DNA from: Antarctobacter aquimaris
GTDB taxonomy: Bacteria > Pseudomonadota > Alphaproteobacteria > Rhodobacterales > Rhodobacteraceae
NCBI RefSeq assembly: GCF_900184945.1
Contig: NZ_FXYF01000027.1
Span: forward strand, 1-35,443
Reading direction: 5' to 3'
DNA length: 35,443 nucleotides
Positions within the stretch are counted from its first letter, which is position 1. Every line of letters starts with the position of its first letter. Shown here piece by piece: positions 32,870 to 35,443 of the stretch. The position numbers were made by a program, and so were the translations under genes. The notes beneath the pieces are model-generated. The model ran no database searches, was not told the origin of the DNA, and saw only the letters and a list, made by a program, of their open reading frames with translations.

Positions 32870-33949
32870 ATGAACCGCAGAACCCTCCTTGCCAGCGCCG
32901 CGCTGGCGCTGACGCTCGGCACATCAGCATTCGCGCAGGACACCACCAAGGCCTGCTTTGTCTACGTCGGCCCGATCGGCGACGGCGGCTGGACCTACCA
33001 GCACCACCAAGGCGCGCTGGCCGTCAAGGAAGCCTATGGCGACAAGGTCGAGATCGCCTGGCAGGAAAGCGTCCCCGAAGGCGCCGACGCCGAGCGCGTG
33101 CTGACCCAGATGGCGCTGTCCGGCTGCAACATCATCTTCACCACCTCCTTCGGCTACATGGAAGCGACCAACGCCGTCGCGGCCAAGTTCCCGAACGTGA
33201 AGTTCGAGCACGCCACCGGCTACAAGCGCGACCATGCCAACGTCTCGACCTATGACGCGCGTTTCTACGAAGGCCGCGCCGTGATCGGCCACATCGCGGG
33301 CAAGATGACCAAGACCAACAAGATCGGCTACATCGCCTCGTTCCCGATCCCCGAGGTCATCCAGGGCATCAACAGCTACTACCTGCACGCCAAGAAGGTG
33401 AACCCGGACGTCGAATTGGTGGTGACCTGGGCCTACACCTGGTTCGATCCGTCGAAAGAGGCCGACGCCGCCCGCGCGATGATCGACCAGGGCGTCGACG
33501 TGATCGCCGCGCACACCGACTCGACCGCGCCGCTGGGCGAGGCCGCCAAGGAAGATGGCAAGGTGGTCGGCTTTGGCCAGGCCTCCGACATGGCCGCCTT
33601 CAAGCCCAGCCCGCGCGTCGCCTCGATCATCGACAACTGGGCGCCCTACTACGTCAAGCGCGTCGGCGCGGTGATGGACGGGACCTGGGAACAGCAGGCC
33701 AGCTGGGCCGGCATGCCCGAGGGCGAAGTGGTGATCGGCGAGATCACCGAGGCGGTTCCGGCCGAGGTCAAGGCCGAGGCCGAGGCGATGATCGCCGCCA
33801 TCACGGCGGGCGAGTACCACCCCTTCACCGGCCCGATCAACAAGGCCGACGGTTCGGCCTGGCTGGCTGAGGGTGAAGTGGCAGACGACGGCACGCTGCT
33901 GGGCATGAACTTCTTCGTCGAAGGCATCACCGCCGAGATCCCGAACTGA
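32870..33949 (+). CDS. BMP family substrate-binding protein (probable purine/nucleoside binder)
   Basis: This 359-residue periplasmic protein has a Sec signal peptide, MNRRTLLASAALALTLGTSA, cleaved near AFA-QD; no lipobox is present, so it is soluble. The BMP domain shows ACFVYVGPIGDGGWTYQHHQ, ESVPEGADAERVLTQMALSG, CNIIFTTSFGYMEAT and VIAAHTDSTAPLGEAAKEDG. The BMP/PnrA family binds nucleosides or purines. It is the last gene of the xdh-transporter unit and is followed by a strong terminator. The strong ribosome binding site (AAAGGGAG) fits the excess of binding protein needed by importers. Confidence 0.93.
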   Translation: MNRRTLLASAALALTLGTSAFAQDTTKACFVYVGPIGDGGWTYQHHQGALAVKEAYGDKVEIAWQESVPEGADAERVLTQMALSGCNIIFTTSFGYMEATNAVAAKFPNVKFEHATGYKRDHANVSTYDARFYEGRAVIGHIAGKMTKTNKIGYIASFPIPEVIQGINSYYLHAKKVNPDVELVVTWAYTWFDPSKEADAARAMIDQGVDVIAAHTDSTAPLGEAAKEDGKVVGFGQASDMAAFKPSPRVASIIDNWAPYYVKRVGAVMDGTWEQQASWAGMPEGEVVIGEITEAVPAEVKAEAEAMIAAITAGEYHPFTGPINKADGSAWLAEGEVADDGTLLGMNFFVEGITAEIPN

Positions 33950-34006
33950 GCCTGACCCGCCGCGACCGGGGCCTTCGGGACCGGTGTGCGGCCATCAGAT
34001 CCTGGA

Positions 34007-34033
34007 CAGGGCCGCGGTAACGCGGCCCTGTTT
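34007..34033 (+). terminator. Rho-independent terminator after the purine transport operon
   Basis: CAGGGCCGCG (34007..34016), GTAA tetraloop, CGCGGCCCTG (34021..34030), then TTTGCTCT. A perfect 10-bp GC-rich stem with a short T-rich tail, 58 bases after the BMP stop, closes the xdh-ABC unit. Confidence 0.82.
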
Positions 34034-34065
34034 GCTCTCACCCCTTCTTTTCAATGCAGGTTTCA

Positions 34066-35058
34066 ATGCTCCGCATTCTCATCGCCATTCTGCTCATCCT
34101 GCCCTGTCCCACCACCGTTCGTGCCGCCACGCTCATTACCGGCAAGGACCCGCGCTGTGCGCTGGAGCTGGCCGGCCCGATCGAGGATGGTGACGCCGCA
34201 CGCCTTGTGGCGCTGATCGAAACCAGCTCGGGCGACACCACGTCGATCTGCCTCGACAGCCCCGGTGGATCGCTGAAAGGCGGTATGGAGCTCTACGATG
34301 TCTTCATGGCCTACGGAGTCGCCACCTACCTGCGCGAGGGTGACAGCTGCCTTTCGGCCTGCGCGCTGGCGTTTCTTGGCGGCAGTGAGTGGGGTGACTA
34401 CCGTTACAATTCCCGGCGCATGGAGCCGGGCGCGCAGCTAGGCTTTGTCGCTCCAATGCCCGCCGCGACGGACCTGCTAGATCCGGCGACAGCCCTCGAG
34501 CGGTCCTACGACATCCTGCGCAGGCTGGTGCGGGACCAGCGCATGTCGGGCCTGTCGACGGACTTCCTGACCGATGTCCTGATGGCCCCCTCAGACCAGC
34601 CGCACATGGTTGACACCCTGGGACGCGCCGCTCATGCCGGCGTCGATCTGGTCCTGCCGCCCGATGCAGTGCAGGCCAACGACATGGGCCAAGTCTACGC
34701 CTGCGCCATGGCGTTCGAGTTGTACAAGGACACCTTTCGCAGTCCCGACAGCGACTTCGAACCGCTGTTCGAGCTTCAGCCCGACGGCGAATTCGCAATG
34801 TCGCTGGTCATGTCGCAGGTCACCATTGATGGCGAGGTGCGCGACGTGGTCAGCAGTCGTCATGCCTGGGGCACGCCCTGGCTGACCTCCTCCTGCGCCT
34901 TCGGCCCGGCTACCCCCGGAGAGGACTACATCGAGGCGACCCTGTGGACCAACTTCATCGCCGAGGAGTCGAGTTTTGCCAACGCCCTCCGCGTCATGCG
35001 GGTGGGCGTTCCGGCCTGGTACCTCATCGCCCCCGACACGGCGCTGTCGGGCCTCTAG
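34066..35058 (+). CDS. Exported ClpP/crotonase-like protein (COG3904-type)
   Basis: This 330-residue protein has a Sec signal peptide, MLRILIAILLILPCPTTVRA, cleaved near AAT. A ClpP-like fold follows. ICLDSPGGSLKGGMELYDVF matches the oxyanion-hole glycines of the family, and GDSCLSACALAFLGG carries a serine (S97) in the nucleophile position flanked by two cysteines. The C-terminal half (about 190-330) has no recognised domain. It is predicted periplasmic; whether it is proteolytic is unknown. The ATG at 34066 is preferred over 34054 because CAGG lies upstream. Its 3' end abuts an IS630 fragment, so the C-terminus could have been altered, though the protein ends naturally. Confidence 0.72.
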   Translation: MLRILIAILLILPCPTTVRAATLITGKDPRCALELAGPIEDGDAARLVALIETSSGDTTSICLDSPGGSLKGGMELYDVFMAYGVATYLREGDSCLSACALAFLGGSEWGDYRYNSRRMEPGAQLGFVAPMPAATDLLDPATALERSYDILRRLVRDQRMSGLSTDFLTDVLMAPSDQPHMVDTLGRAAHAGVDLVLPPDAVQANDMGQVYACAMAFELYKDTFRSPDSDFEPLFELQPDGEFAMSLVMSQVTIDGEVRDVVSSRHAWGTPWLTSSCAFGPATPGEDYIEATLWTNFIAEESSFANALRVMRVGVPAWYLIAPDTALSGL

Positions 35059-35080
35059 GGGCTTCGCAAGTGACCACACC

Positions 35081-35443
35081 GGGTCTCTGGCACCTCGGCG
35101 GCAGGGGAATGGCGGCGGGCACGGCAAGCTGGCGGGCGTAACCGGTTGGATCGAGGCCCGCGTCGCCGCCAGGGGTGAGATCACGCTCGACGACCTGACC
35201 GCGGACCTGGCCGAGGTCCATGGCATCGACGTTCACCGCGGCACCGTCTGGCGCGCCCTGCATGGGCTCGGGATGACGCACAAGAAAAGACCTTCAGGCG
35301 CTTGAGCAGACGCGCAAAGATGTGGCCGGGCAGCGCCACGTCTGGATCGCAAGGCGCCAACCCTTCATGGCCAACCACCTGGAACGGCTGGCATTTGTCG
35401 ACGAAACCTCGGTCAAGACCAACATGGCCAAGACCACCGGCCG
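35081..35443 (+). mobile_element. IS630-family insertion sequence, fragment (runs off the window)
   Basis: From about 35081 the plus strand encodes an IS630-type transposase with no N-terminal HTH domain, so the element is 5'-truncated against the preceding gene. The left boundary is not visible as an inverted repeat; the TA target duplication usual for the family was not identified. The right end lies beyond the window. Confidence 0.65.
35081..35443 (+). pseudogene. IS630-family transposase, 5'-truncated and frame-split
   Basis: The first frame encodes GSLAPRRQGNGGGHGKLAG, then VTGWIEARVAARGEITLDDL, HGIDVHRGTVWRALHGLGM and THKK, and stops at 35305. From 35289 a second frame gives DLQALEQTRKDVAGQRHVWI, ARRQPFMANHLERLAFVDET and SVKTNMAKTTG, including the first catalytic Asp of the DDE domain in FVDETSVKTNM. 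The frames join at AAAA (35285..35288): one extra A separates KK from DLQALEQ as found in intact relatives. It could be a one-base insertion or a frameshift site. The start of the protein is missing. Confidence 0.75.

Overview
The window is a high-GC (mostly about 65-70% by eye) alphaproteobacterial chromosome segment, best matching Rhodobacteraceae (Roseobacter/Paracoccus-like). The grounds are a class II (B12-dependent) NrdJ, a short-form HisG with HisZ and HisS in one overlapping operon, a DUF1489 protein, an XdhABC operon next to a BMP-type ABC transporter, and small GC-rich palindromic repeats carrying an AAATATCC core. This placement is inferred from gene content only.

Layout. (1) 1-430: end of an IS3-family insertion sequence. 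(2) 428-2986, minus strand: a lower-GC three-gene CBASS anti-phage operon (CD-NTase, E2-like protein, HNH-SAVED effector) of type II-short layout. Its effector is cut inside the SAVED domain exactly where the IS begins, and the stop codon overlaps the IS end. (3) 3279-5786, minus: nrdJ, with an extra XRE/Cro-type helix-turn-helix domain of AT-rich, foreign-looking DNA set in frame into its linker. (4) 5965-12561: housekeeping and accessory genes: a ketopantoate-reductase-like protein, a small acidic protein, a sulfotransferase, DUF1489, an exported protein, a YdcF-like protein, a YghU-like glutathione transferase, an ABC1/UbiB kinase and a lipocalin-like protein. (5) 12626-15890, minus: hisS-hisZ-hisG. 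(6) slyX, a 93-bp tandem repeat, a lipoprotein and dnaE. (7) 21464-24261: an MFS exporter divergent from a marR regulator and an SRPBCC gene, around a 35-bp inverted-repeat operator. (8) 24444-33949, plus: xdhA-xdhB-xdhC followed by an ABC importer (ATPase, two permeases, BMP binding protein) and a clear terminator. This reads as one purine uptake and oxidation unit. (9) A ClpP-like exported protein, then an IS630-family transposase fragment running off the end.

The most unusual points are the HTH domain embedded in NrdJ; one family of palindromic repeats present three times in the purine locus, twice inside coding frames (xdhA, xdhB) where it is translated as extra linker residues; and the CBASS operon whose effector lost its ligand-sensing C-terminus to an IS. 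I found no tRNA, rRNA or CRISPR array.
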